Part shown: one piece after another, positions 7,490 through 15,384 of the stretch
Position numbering within the stretch: the first letter of the stretch is position 1
How the letters are laid out: the number at the start of each line of letters is the position of its first letter
Assembly (NCBI GenBank): GCA_958296285.1
Contig: OY282459.1
Span: forward strand, 1,066,367 to 1,130,366
Length of the DNA: 64,000 nt
DNA from: an uncultured Alphaproteobacteria bacterium
GTDB lineage: Bacteria > Pseudomonadota > Alphaproteobacteria > JAPOUT01 > G958296285
Reading direction: 5' to 3'
Translations under genes and position numbers: made by a program
The notes under the pieces: model-generated
Database searches by the model: none
What the model was told of the DNA's origin: nothing
The model's input: only the letters and a program-made list of their open reading frames with translations

Positions 7490-9875
7490 TAGTTGACAGC
7501 CTCATTATGGACATCACGACGGTGGCGGAGCCTTGCGCCGCTAGTCGACGAATTTCGTCTATATGCTCCGCCATCTTCTCTTTGGCTTGGTTGTTTTCCA
7601 TGCGAAAATAGGCATCTTCTAGTCCCATCATCAGAGTCTGCATACCTATTCGATATCGCTCGGTGGCAACTTTCTTATCAATTTCTTCACGTGCAAGGAT
7701 ACAGCTTTGAAAGTGGGCGTTATCGTAGTTTATACGATACACCTTGCCTTCGTCGCCAAGATCTCCAATCTCGCCACCATCTTGTTCTGTGAAACCAGCC
7801 GGCCACCTATCGGTTTCCTCTTTGCCGATTGAGCGGCCATCTTTGGTAAGCCATTTATATGGTGGCCATCCTCTGCCTTCAGTTGTTTCCTCACTATCAG
7901 CATCAGTTGGGTTGATTTGCGTAGTCTTACGCTTTGGGCGTTTTCTCTGTTTTCTAGGCGATCGCTCTGCGACTACCCACAACTTTAATTGGGCAGTAAC
8001 GGGTTTTGCCATTGCGTCATCCTTTAACTTGAGGATAAGGTCGATTTCTTCCCCAATACTGACCTGGTCGTGTGAAGCCATGAACGTCAAAGTAAGCAGG
8101 CCATCATGTAGCTCGTGCTTGTGAGAGAACCTTTCCCCCAATCCTTCAAAATACAGAGTTCCTTGGTTTTCGGGCCGGATGAACCAATCATTCACAGCGT
8201 CTGTTTTAAAGAGAACCCGCCGCCGCCCGTCAACTGCAATCTCAGCGCCCTCCCTCCTTATTCTTTGGGAAAGGAGGTTCAGAAATGTAGGGCTGTACTG
8301 CCCCTCCCAAATTCCCTCTTCACTACCAGGAACCTGCTCTCCAGGGAGTTTCACCACAGAGCCACCGGGCAACAATTGGGCGATGCTTGGATCATTTTTA
8401 GCCCACTCCTGAAGCAATGTTTCTTGTCTCTCTTTGGTCGCACTTTCTATCTCTTCCCGCGCAATTTTTTGTTGCAGGTTTTTGAGAAACTGAGACCCCG
8501 CTATCACGTCGGTGATGGCATCCTTATAAAGCTGCCCGATCCTCGTTTCTCTGATTGCCTCCCTATCGCCTTTCCAGACGTCATTGTGCCCCGACTCATG
8601 CAAATCGCTGGCATCCACGATCACAACAATCCGATCCTTGAGCCCTGGAAGCTTGCAGCTCCGCGATAAGTAGGCACGATTCTGCTTAAACTGCACCTGA
8701 CCATTGACAGCATGGAAAACCCTCGCATTGCTACTATTGAGCCAACTAGGAATTTTTCGCCCTAGAACTATCGCCCACACGGATATTCTGCCTAGCTCTT
8801 GGCGAGTAACTATTCCTATACCCTTCTTCGTTCCGGGCTCATCGGCTTCATCTCCGCTATCACTCTCTGATTTCTCCTCTCCTTTGCGGAGCAGGAGAAA
8901 CTCCATGCCATTAAACCCGCGCTCGTCAATACCGAGTGCCCTGCGACCTGTCCTGCTCGGGCTAACCCGATAATCCATCAGGCGGAAAGGCAGAATCGTT
9001 GATACAAGATTCTCGTTGAGGGATTCCCTGATGCCTCTAAAACTGACATTTCCTCCCATTTGGTAGTCATACAGTTTCACAATGGTTCCTGTAACGAGGT
9101 TAACCTTGTCGTCTTCCTCTCCATTCTGCATGCGCATTGGACGCACTGCCGATTCTGAAAAAGCAAGTATATCGTTATTCGGAAAGAAATATTCGGCTAT
9201 GGGTGTACCGAGGCCCGGACGCCGACGCACAAGAGTCCACCCCCACTCTCCGCCCTCGTCATGTCGGCGCGAAAGGATGAGTTTGTACCAGCGATCTCCG
9301 CAGTAACTCAACACACCGGATGAACCCATATTGTATTTGCCCTGCACGAAAGGGATGTCGGACTTGTTCCCCGTGCTAAGCGAAAGGAACGTGTCCTCAA
9401 AATCGCAGGGGTTTTGCCCCTCGCCATTGTCGGCGAAAGTAAAGCACAAAGGATCTTCTCGGATAGTTCTGCCCTTTCCACCTGTCACGCCTATAACCAG
9501 GTTCTTTTCAGAAAAATCCTTAAGGTGGGTTTGGCTGTCCGCCTCAGCCAAAATACCGGTCCTTACCCCGGGAAGTCGCACAAGGACACGGACAGCTTCT
9601 ATTACCGATCTCGGCGCTTCCGAGCCCCTAGGGTCTATACCCTTTTTGTGGGCGTACTTCATCAGCACGGCATCTACCATATTTGTGCATAGTTCCGTAA
9701 GAGCCTTGCCTCCCGTGGAAGCTTGGTTTGTGACGACATTGAAATTGGTTTCCCGACGATCTATCGGACGCCAATTGTTGCCATCCGACAGTTCCGACAC
9801 GGACGAGACAACTTCATCCACTTCGCCCTCGGACTCGGCTCTTAATATTCTCAGGCAGACTTTTTTGCTATCCAT
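7449..9875 (-). CDS. GHKL-type ATPase (MORC/MutL-like) paired with a DNA methylase
   Basis: 808 residues. A GHKL ATPase domain fills the N-terminus: N-box ALTELCTNMVDA (Glu61, Asn65, Asp68), G1 FADNGEG (149-153) and G2 GKYNMGSSG (179-187). The middle resembles a transducer-like region; the C-terminus has a basic linker (KRPKRK) and a helical tail. Published surveys describe MORC/MutL-like GHKL ATPases in restriction-like operons, which matches this pairing with a Dcm gene. The ATG at 9875 has GGAGG five bases upstream, lying inside dcm; the two genes overlap by 25 nt and are translationally coupled. No nuclease motif was recognised, so how it restricts DNA is open. Its 3' end overlaps the cas1 remnant. 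Confidence 0.75.
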   Translation of the reverse strand: MDSKKVCLRILRAESEGEVDEVVSSVSELSDGNNWRPIDRRETNFNVVTNQASTGGKALTELCTNMVDAVLMKYAHKKGIDPRGSEAPRSVIEAVRVLVRLPGVRTGILAEADSQTHLKDFSEKNLVIGVTGGKGRTIREDPLCFTFADNGEGQNPCDFEDTFLSLSTGNKSDIPFVQGKYNMGSSGVLSYCGDRWYKLILSRRHDEGGEWGWTLVRRRPGLGTPIAEYFFPNNDILAFSESAVRPMRMQNGEEDDKVNLVTGTIVKLYDYQMGGNVSFRGIRESLNENLVSTILPFRLMDYRVSPSRTGRRALGIDERGFNGMEFLLLRKGEEKSESDSGDEADEPGTKKGIGIVTRQELGRISVWAIVLGRKIPSWLNSSNARVFHAVNGQVQFKQNRAYLSRSCKLPGLKDRIVVIVDASDLHESGHNDVWKGDREAIRETRIGQLYKDAITDVIAGSQFLKNLQQKIAREEIESATKERQETLLQEWAKNDPSIAQLLPGGSVVKLPGEQVPGSEEGIWEGQYSPTFLNLLSQRIRREGAEIAVDGRRRVLFKTDAVNDWFIRPENQGTLYFEGLGERFSHKHELHDGLLTLTFMASHDQVSIGEEIDLILKLKDDAMAKPVTAQLKLWVVAERSPRKQRKRPKRKTTQINPTDADSEETTEGRGWPPYKWLTKDGRSIGKEETDRWPAGFTEQDGGEIGDLGDEGKVYRINYDNAHFQSCILAREEIDKKVATERYRIGMQTLMMGLEDAYFRMENNQAKEKMAEHIDEIRRLAAQGSATVVMSIMRLSTIVNPASVADPDDD

Positions 9876-11140
9876 GCTTCCCTCCAAAGCGTGAGCAGAT
9901 GCCGCGCCATGTAAGCGGACAGTTTCGGCGGCACGGCGTTGCCTATCATCCTAGCAATTGACTCCTTGCTTTTGCCATAGAACTCGTAATCATCGCGGAA
10001 CGACTGCAGAACAGCGCCTTCACGAAGAGACAAACCGCGAACCTGCCCCATATCATAATGTCCAAATCTGCCATTGGAAACACTATGAAACCGCGTGGTT
10101 ATCGTTGGCGATGGTCGGTCAGGGCGGATGCGAGTATAAACATCCCTAAATCCGCGCTTGCCCTCTTTGTCAAGAAGACGGCGATGACAAGCTAGCGACA
10201 AGTCCCCAAAAGGACTATTGGATAAAACAAAATTCGGCTCGCCTGGTTTAACAGATTTTAGGCGCTGAGAGCTTATCTCAGCCAGATGGCGGCATATGTG
10301 ATTAGGGATTTTGTCGTAGGATTCGCCAGCTTTGAGTCTAGGCAGATAGCCTATCGCTTCTCGCACGGCAAGCTGCGATGGCGCGTCTGGATCACAAAGC
10401 GGAATCGGCAAACTGGAAGATGGTTTCGCATCGGAAGCCTTTTTAATCCCCATCAAAACAGAACGCTTTCTGTATTGGGGTATCCCAAATTTAGAAGCGC
10501 AAACCACATCATCTCCTACTATGTAGCCGAGTCGGCTCAACTCGTCCCGAAACTTATCCCAAACGCCCCGATGTTGACTGCGCCTGATGCTGGCTACATT
10601 CTCAGAGATAACAAGATCAGGCTTGAATTTCCTGATGAACCCAAGAGTATGCGACAATAAATCTAAATCGCGTTTCCGACATTCAGATCGTCCATCGGTC
10701 ATATTCCGTTGAATATAACTTGTGAACGATTGGCACGGGGCGCATATGGCAAAAAGAAGCGGCGCGTCAGGAGCTATCTGTCGAGAGCGCGGAATCAACT
10801 CGTTTAGTTCTTTCCAAACCTGCCCCCTCTGTCCTTGCGGATAGTCAGGACTGCGCGGGAACATATCCAGCGCTAGGAATGGGGGGGCAGCGCGATCTAG
10901 CGTTGTGTTTTGATTGTTTCTTTGGTAGGTCGCGCGGCAACTTTCATCCTTGTCTATTCCGGCAATGACATAGCCCCCCGCGTCTAGAAGTCCGCGGGTT
11001 GTGCCGCCAGCTCCGCAATAGAAGTCGACAGCGAGAAAGTTAGGCTTGTCAGTCGGTTTCAAAAAGCTCTCTTGCCTCTCAACCCATGATGGCGTATAAG
11101 CTGAAAATAGCACGTTCTCTTTTGTAGGGAAACCATTCAA
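9851..11140 (-). CDS. dcm: DNA (cytosine-5-)-methyltransferase
   Basis: Up to 429 residues with every diagnostic C5-methylase motif: I (AVDFYCGAGG, 37-46), IV (PCQ with catalytic Cys136), VI (ENV, 180-182), VIII (QYRKR), IX (RPSPTIT) and X (GNAVPP). The target-recognition domain lies between VIII and IX; the specificity is unknown. The open frame starts at a TTG at 11140, but residues 1-26 are encoded antisense to the tracrRNA-like anti-repeat and promoter. A TTG at 11062 gives the usual short distance to motif I and is a credible real start. The downstream GHKL ATPase overlaps it by 25 nt. Together they form a two-gene module in the position of cas9. Confidence 0.88.
   Translation of the reverse strand: MNGFPTKENVLFSAYTPSWVERQESFLKPTDKPNFLAVDFYCGAGGTTRGLLDAGGYVIAGIDKDESCRATYQRNNQNTTLDRAAPPFLALDMFPRSPDYPQGQRGQVWKELNELIPRSRQIAPDAPLLFAICAPCQSFTSYIQRNMTDGRSECRKRDLDLLSHTLGFIRKFKPDLVISENVASIRRSQHRGVWDKFRDELSRLGYIVGDDVVCASKFGIPQYRKRSVLMGIKKASDAKPSSSLPIPLCDPDAPSQLAVREAIGYLPRLKAGESYDKIPNHICRHLAEISSQRLKSVKPGEPNFVLSNSPFGDLSLACHRRLLDKEGKRGFRDVYTRIRPDRPSPTITTRFHSVSNGRFGHYDMGQVRGLSLREGAVLQSFRDDYEFYGKSKESIARMIGNAVPPKLSAYMARHLLTLWREAWIAKKSA
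11072..11140 (+). ncRNA. Candidate tracrRNA 5' end: promoter plus CRISPR anti-repeat
   Basis: The plus strand at 11108-11135 is close to the reverse complement of the CRISPR repeat. A 12-bp block (TGGTTTCCCTAC on the minus strand) is perfect, then AAAAGAG and CGTGCT match with small indels, about 26 of 31 positions. Just upstream is TTGCCT (11072-11077), 17 bp, TATAAG (11095-11100), which would start RNA at about 11107, the first base of the anti-repeat. That is the layout of a type II tracrRNA. I could not find the 3' hairpins and U-run; a small membrane-protein ORF begins at 11158. A degenerate stray repeat is the alternative reading. Confidence 0.6.
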
Positions 11141-11157
11141 AAAGACGGGAGGCAGGG

Positions 11158-11352
11158 ATGTACAGAATCTTCTCGCATGGGTTTATCTTCGGCGCCTTTG
11201 TCGGACTCTTCATAGACGCCTATCTCGCCTACAATATGGGCGGATGGACTTGGCAATGGTGGAACTTCGCCATCTCCCCCTTCATCTTCTGCATCTGGGG
11301 ACTGATCTTTGTCGCCGCCTACACGATCTGGAAAAAATTCGCCAAAAACTAA
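11158..11352 (+). CDS. Small two-helix membrane protein
   Basis: A 64-residue hypothetical protein with two predicted transmembrane helices (about residues 6-26 and 36-57), a WTWQWW linker and a basic C-terminus (WKKFAKN). A good ribosome-binding site (GGGAGG) precedes the ATG. It lies directly after the tracrRNA-like anti-repeat, on the same strand, and may be the original neighbour of the CRISPR locus or part of the inserted DNA. Family not recognised. Confidence 0.55.
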   Translation: MYRIFSHGFIFGAFVGLFIDAYLAYNMGGWTWQWWNFAISPFIFCIWGLIFVAAYTIWKKFAKN

Positions 11353-11401
11353 AACCCTCGCCTAACCCGCGCCCTCGCCCTCGCCGCTAAACCCCCAATC
11401 T

Positions 11402-12580
11402 CTAAGCGCGAGCCAACTCATGCATCGCCTTGTCTAATCCATCCAACGTCAACGGATACATCCGATCGCCGAAAATCTGACCAATCATCTGAACAGACGG
11501 CATATGTCCCCAATGACGCTCAGGAACAGGATTCAACCACGCGCAGCCAGGATAAATATCCAAAACGCGCTGCAGCCATAAGGCGCCAGCCTCGTCGTTC
11601 CAATGCTCCACGCTCCCGCCGGGATGCGTGATCTCATACGGACTCATGGAGGCGTCGCCAACGAAAATCACCTTATAGTCAGACGGATAGGAATGCAGAA
11701 CCTCCCAAGTCGGAATCGTCTCGCTATGGCGGCGGCGATTGTTGCGCCAGACCTCCTCATAAACGCAGTTGTGGAAGTAGAAATATTCCAGCGTCTTGAA
11801 CTCGGCGCGCGAGGCGGAGAACAATTCGGCGCAGAGTTTGACATGACTGTCCATAGAGCCGCCAATGTCCAGAAAGAGCAGGACTTTGACCATGTTGCGC
11901 CGTTCCGCGATGAGTTTGATGTCCAGATAGCCCTGCTTGGCGGTGGATTGTATTGTGTTCGGCAGGTCTAGGATTTCGGGCGCGCCTTCGCGGGCGAAGC
12001 GTCTGAGGCGTCTGAGGGCGATTTTGATGTTGCGCGTTCCGATTTCCATCTGGTCGTCCAGATTGCGATATTCGCGGCGCTCCCAGACTTTGAGCGCCTT
12101 GCCTTGTCCTTTTTTCTTTTTTCCGATTTGGATGCCTTCGGGATTGTATCCGTCTGTTCCGTAGGGGGAAGTTCCTGCGGTTCCGATCATTTTGTTTCCG
12201 CCTTCGTGTCGTTTTTTTTGTTCTGCGAGGCGCTGTTTGAGGGTTTCCATGAGTTTGTCCCAACCGCCCATGGCTTCTATGTCTTTTTTTTCTTGTTCGG
12301 AGAGGAATTTTTCGGCGAGGGCTTTGAGCCAGTCTTCGGGGATTTGGGCGTTATCCAGTCCTGAGAGAGTATCCAGTCCTTTGAAGACGTGGGAGAAGAC
12401 TCGGTCAAATTTGTCTAAGTTTCGCTCGTCTTTGACGAGGGCGGCTCGTGAGAGGTAATAGAATTGCTCTACGCGGCGTTCGGGGATTCTAGCCTGCATG
12501 GCTTCTAGGAGCGTCAGATACTCCCGCATAGAGACGGGGATTCCGCTTCGCTTGAGTTCGTGGAAGAAATGGGCGAACAT
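11402..12580 (-). CDS. VWA domain protein, CoxE-like partner of MoxR ATPase
   Basis: 392 residues. The C-terminal half is a von Willebrand A domain with a MIDAS motif DIGGS (Asp238, Ser242); the N-terminal half is helical with a lysine-rich linker (GKKKKGQGK). Such proteins act with MoxR AAA+ ATPases, often as chaperone-like machines for metalloprotein or envelope maturation. In related genomes moxR and this gene are normally adjacent; here the MoxR gene is 5.5 kb away, separated by a type III R-M system and BrnTA. Odd base use: the plus strand is C+A-rich at the gene's left end and G+T-rich at its right end, within one gene. Confidence 0.85.
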   Translation of the reverse strand: MFAHFFHELKRSGIPVSMREYLTLLEAMQARIPERRVEQFYYLSRAALVKDERNLDKFDRVFSHVFKGLDTLSGLDNAQIPEDWLKALAEKFLSEQEKKDIEAMGGWDKLMETLKQRLAEQKKRHEGGNKMIGTAGTSPYGTDGYNPEGIQIGKKKKGQGKALKVWERREYRNLDDQMEIGTRNIKIALRRLRRFAREGAPEILDLPNTIQSTAKQGYLDIKLIAERRNMVKVLLFLDIGGSMDSHVKLCAELFSASRAEFKTLEYFYFHNCVYEEVWRNNRRRHSETIPTWEVLHSYPSDYKVIFVGDASMSPYEITHPGGSVEHWNDEAGALWLQRVLDIYPGCAWLNPVPERHWGHMPSVQMIGQIFGDRMYPLTLDGLDKAMHELARA

Positions 12581-12618
12581 GCTCTCTCTCCTTCTTGATA
12601 GGATATGTATAAGACGAT

Positions 12619-15384
12619 TTATTGCAAGTCAGCAACAGTTTTCGGATTGTACTGTTTGAAGGTCTCTTGATTGACACGCAGAAACGTCCATTGTTGCTTC
12701 GTCTTTTTTGTCGCTTTTTCGCACCATTCGCTCGCGGCTTTATCCTTGTTTTTGGTTTCTTCTCCAACTCTGCCCTTGGTCTCAACGATCCAGCAAGTCT
12801 CCTCGGCTCCTTTTTTCTGCACAAGCACCCAGTCCGGATAATAGTAGCCTATTGCATGATTGGGCTTAAGATAGGGTATGCGGAATTTGGTTCCGGATGA
12901 GTCGTCCGGCCCAACGCTTGCCAAGGATGCGAATCGCGCGCAATCATTCGCGCGATCTAGAAATTTCGCGAAACGCTTTTCAAAGTCGTTGCAGGTAGCA
13001 ACATAGTTGAAAATGGTTTTCTGCGCCTGAAAAAGAGGCAGATTCTGGCGCCAATGAAAGGGTCTTGTTTCGGAAAGTTTGAAAAACCTCTCAAAGACGA
13101 TGCTCGTCTTTTTGCGGCTCACCTTTCTGATTTCCTCTGCGAGATAGTCTGAGATTTTTTCTTGCAGAGGGGTTTTAGAAAGAGCAGCGCGCAGATTTTT
13201 ATCGTTTCTCTCCACTTGTCGCTTAAAGCATCTCTGCAGGATGTATGTTTCCACGATAGGCGAGATGAGGGCAAATTGACTGGGGCATTGCGCTTTTCTG
13301 GCGACCTTTTCGGTGATTTCTGAAAGGAGTTCCTCAAAGGATGGAGGCTCGGTTTTTATGTCCAGAGACTCCTCATGCACTTTTGCCTCAACAGGAGAAG
13401 CATAGATGCTGAGTTTCCATTTTCCCATATCCTCGCTGAGCTCAGCGCAGGGTTTGAGAGCAAGAGGGTTAAAGTTTTCAAGTTGCTTGATGTCGTATTG
13501 GAAACCGTCACTGGAAAAGGGGAGCGTGATGTCAAATTTGGCGCGCTCCTGAATAGGTCGGATGAGAACAGGTTGAAGCGGCGGCTCATCGTCAAGCGGA
13601 AGGACGACGCCTTCGGTTTCCAGCTGATCACGCAAAGTCTCAATGAGTTTGTATGTTCCCAAGACCTCTAGGGTTTGGGTTTTGTCAGGGCTGACATTGT
13701 CCATGAGTCGCACGCCGCGCCCGATGACCTGTTCGGGCAGGATTTTGGCTTTGGCGGTGAAGGGCCTCAGCCCTAATACGACAGAGACGTTCTTCACGTC
13801 CCAGCCCTCGCGGAGCATCAAAACAGAGACGATGACTTTGATGCGATTGTCGGCGTCATCTATACTTTGAACGATTTCTCTGAGTTTCTCCAAATCTCTA
13901 TCCTGCACATCGTTTTTCGATTTGTCGCTGTGAATAATGACGACCTCCTCTTCATTGAAGCGGAAAGTTGGGTTTTTAGTAAGTTCATTGCCGATGGCGT
14001 CAGCGATGGCGTTGTTGTCTGCCATGACGAAGAGGACAGGCTTGACGCCAATCTGTTTAAAGTTTTTCTGATGCTCGCGAAAGCGGTTGACGGCTTGATC
14101 GATGAAAAGCCCGTATTTTTCTACGGCGTTGTCTTTGGTGATTTTCCCCTCATAGTCGGAGACTGGCTGCCCTTCGCCGTCTTGGATGATGGCGGGGAGC
14201 GGCACTTTGATGATGCGATCCTCTACGGCTTGGGCGAGCGGATAATCGCATATTGTCCAAGGGAAAGGGTTGCCGGCGCTGTCTCTGGGGGTGGCGGAGA
14301 AGTCCAGCCAGAGCGCCATATTGAGCGCTTGGCGGAGTTTGTGCAGACTTTCGTTCCATAGGAGTTTCTCATCATGGAGATGATGCGCCTCATCGTTGAT
14401 GACGATGAGGTCGCGCAGTTCCCCGATCTCATCAAGACGGCTCGGCTCATTGGAAGGCTCGGCTTCCACGAGCGCGGCAAGAGGATTTTTAGGATCGGCA
14501 TCCTTCTCTCTTTCGTAGAGCTGCTGAATGTTGGCGAGGATGATGTTGCAGCTGCCGTGAGGGGCTTCCCAATTGTCGCGGGTGATGATTTTCGGATACC
14601 AAGATTCCACGGCTCTATGGCTCTTCCACTCGGGTGGGATGAGAGGGAGATTTTTAAAAATCTCGCCGTTCCCGAAATCTTTCAGAAGCCGCCGATAGAC
14701 GATGACATTCGGCGCGAGAATGAGAAAGTTCGTGGAAAGGGGCGCATTAGGGTCTTTGAGTTTTCGGAAATAAGCCCAGACGATCGCCATCGCCATGACC
14801 CAAGTTTTGCCGGTGCCTGTCGCCATGCGGAAGGCGTAGCGGCGCAGATTTTCAGGCGGGATGGGAAGATCGGCTATGTTTTTCCGGTCGGAGAGAAGCA
14901 GCTGCGCCTGACGCTCGTCATCCATCGTGTTCTGAAAGCCGTTGAGGAGAGGGCCTGCATAATTTTCAGGAATGTCCTTGTCTTTGACCGATCGGGCGAA
15001 TTGTTTCAAGAGCGGCTGGCTGTCGGGCTTCTTGAAAACTTCTACCAAATAGACGAGCGTTTCAATCGCCTCGCGCTGGCAGAAATGATAGCGCAGATGA
15101 TCCTCGCCATAGAGCGTTCTTTGGATATGATCCTCGTCAAACCAATAGCGGAAGAGTCGCTTGGTAACGGGGGAAGAGCGAGGATAGCCTTTCTTGCGCC
15201 AAGCGCGGACTTCGCGGCGGAGTTTCTCTATCAGAAGAAGGCTGCTTGGTCGGCGTCCCTCGGCGATTCTCCATCCGCGCTCCTGCGTGAGGTCTTTGAC
15301 AAGATGGCTGACAGGCTCTTCATGCGCTTTGCGGTTGGGGATTTCGGGCAGCCCCCTCTGATATGGCGTGAAGGGTTTGGGCAT
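12619..15384 (-). CDS. res: Type III restriction enzyme, Res subunit
   Basis: 921 residues. Superfamily 2 helicase core: Walker A MATGTGKT (187-194), DEAH box DEAHH (331-335), DFSATPRD, and EQVIGRGVRL motif VI. The C-terminus holds a PD-ExK nuclease: Pro850-Asp851 and ETK (868-870). With Mod it cleaves DNA between two inversely oriented unmethylated sites after ATP-driven sliding. Its ATG overlaps the Mod stop by one base (TGATG), so the two are translationally coupled. All motifs look intact. It ends 38 bp before the vwa start; that gap is the left edge of the inserted island. Confidence 0.93.
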   Translation of the reverse strand: MPKPFTPYQRGLPEIPNRKAHEEPVSHLVKDLTQERGWRIAEGRRPSSLLLIEKLRREVRAWRKKGYPRSSPVTKRLFRYWFDEDHIQRTLYGEDHLRYHFCQREAIETLVYLVEVFKKPDSQPLLKQFARSVKDKDIPENYAGPLLNGFQNTMDDERQAQLLLSDRKNIADLPIPPENLRRYAFRMATGTGKTWVMAMAIVWAYFRKLKDPNAPLSTNFLILAPNVIVYRRLLKDFGNGEIFKNLPLIPPEWKSHRAVESWYPKIITRDNWEAPHGSCNIILANIQQLYEREKDADPKNPLAALVEAEPSNEPSRLDEIGELRDLIVINDEAHHLHDEKLLWNESLHKLRQALNMALWLDFSATPRDSAGNPFPWTICDYPLAQAVEDRIIKVPLPAIIQDGEGQPVSDYEGKITKDNAVEKYGLFIDQAVNRFREHQKNFKQIGVKPVLFVMADNNAIADAIGNELTKNPTFRFNEEEVVIIHSDKSKNDVQDRDLEKLREIVQSIDDADNRIKVIVSVLMLREGWDVKNVSVVLGLRPFTAKAKILPEQVIGRGVRLMDNVSPDKTQTLEVLGTYKLIETLRDQLETEGVVLPLDDEPPLQPVLIRPIQERAKFDITLPFSSDGFQYDIKQLENFNPLALKPCAELSEDMGKWKLSIYASPVEAKVHEESLDIKTEPPSFEELLSEITEKVARKAQCPSQFALISPIVETYILQRCFKRQVERNDKNLRAALSKTPLQEKISDYLAEEIRKVSRKKTSIVFERFFKLSETRPFHWRQNLPLFQAQKTIFNYVATCNDFEKRFAKFLDRANDCARFASLASVGPDDSSGTKFRIPYLKPNHAIGYYYPDWVLVQKKGAEETCWIVETKGRVGEETKNKDKAASEWCEKATKKTKQQWTFLRVNQETFKQYNPKTVADLQ

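Noticed and set aside
11158..11352. Small membrane ORF as a leftover piece of Cas9
   Set aside because: Two clean transmembrane helices and no RuvC, HNH or bridge-helix residues. It is kept as a hypothetical membrane protein.
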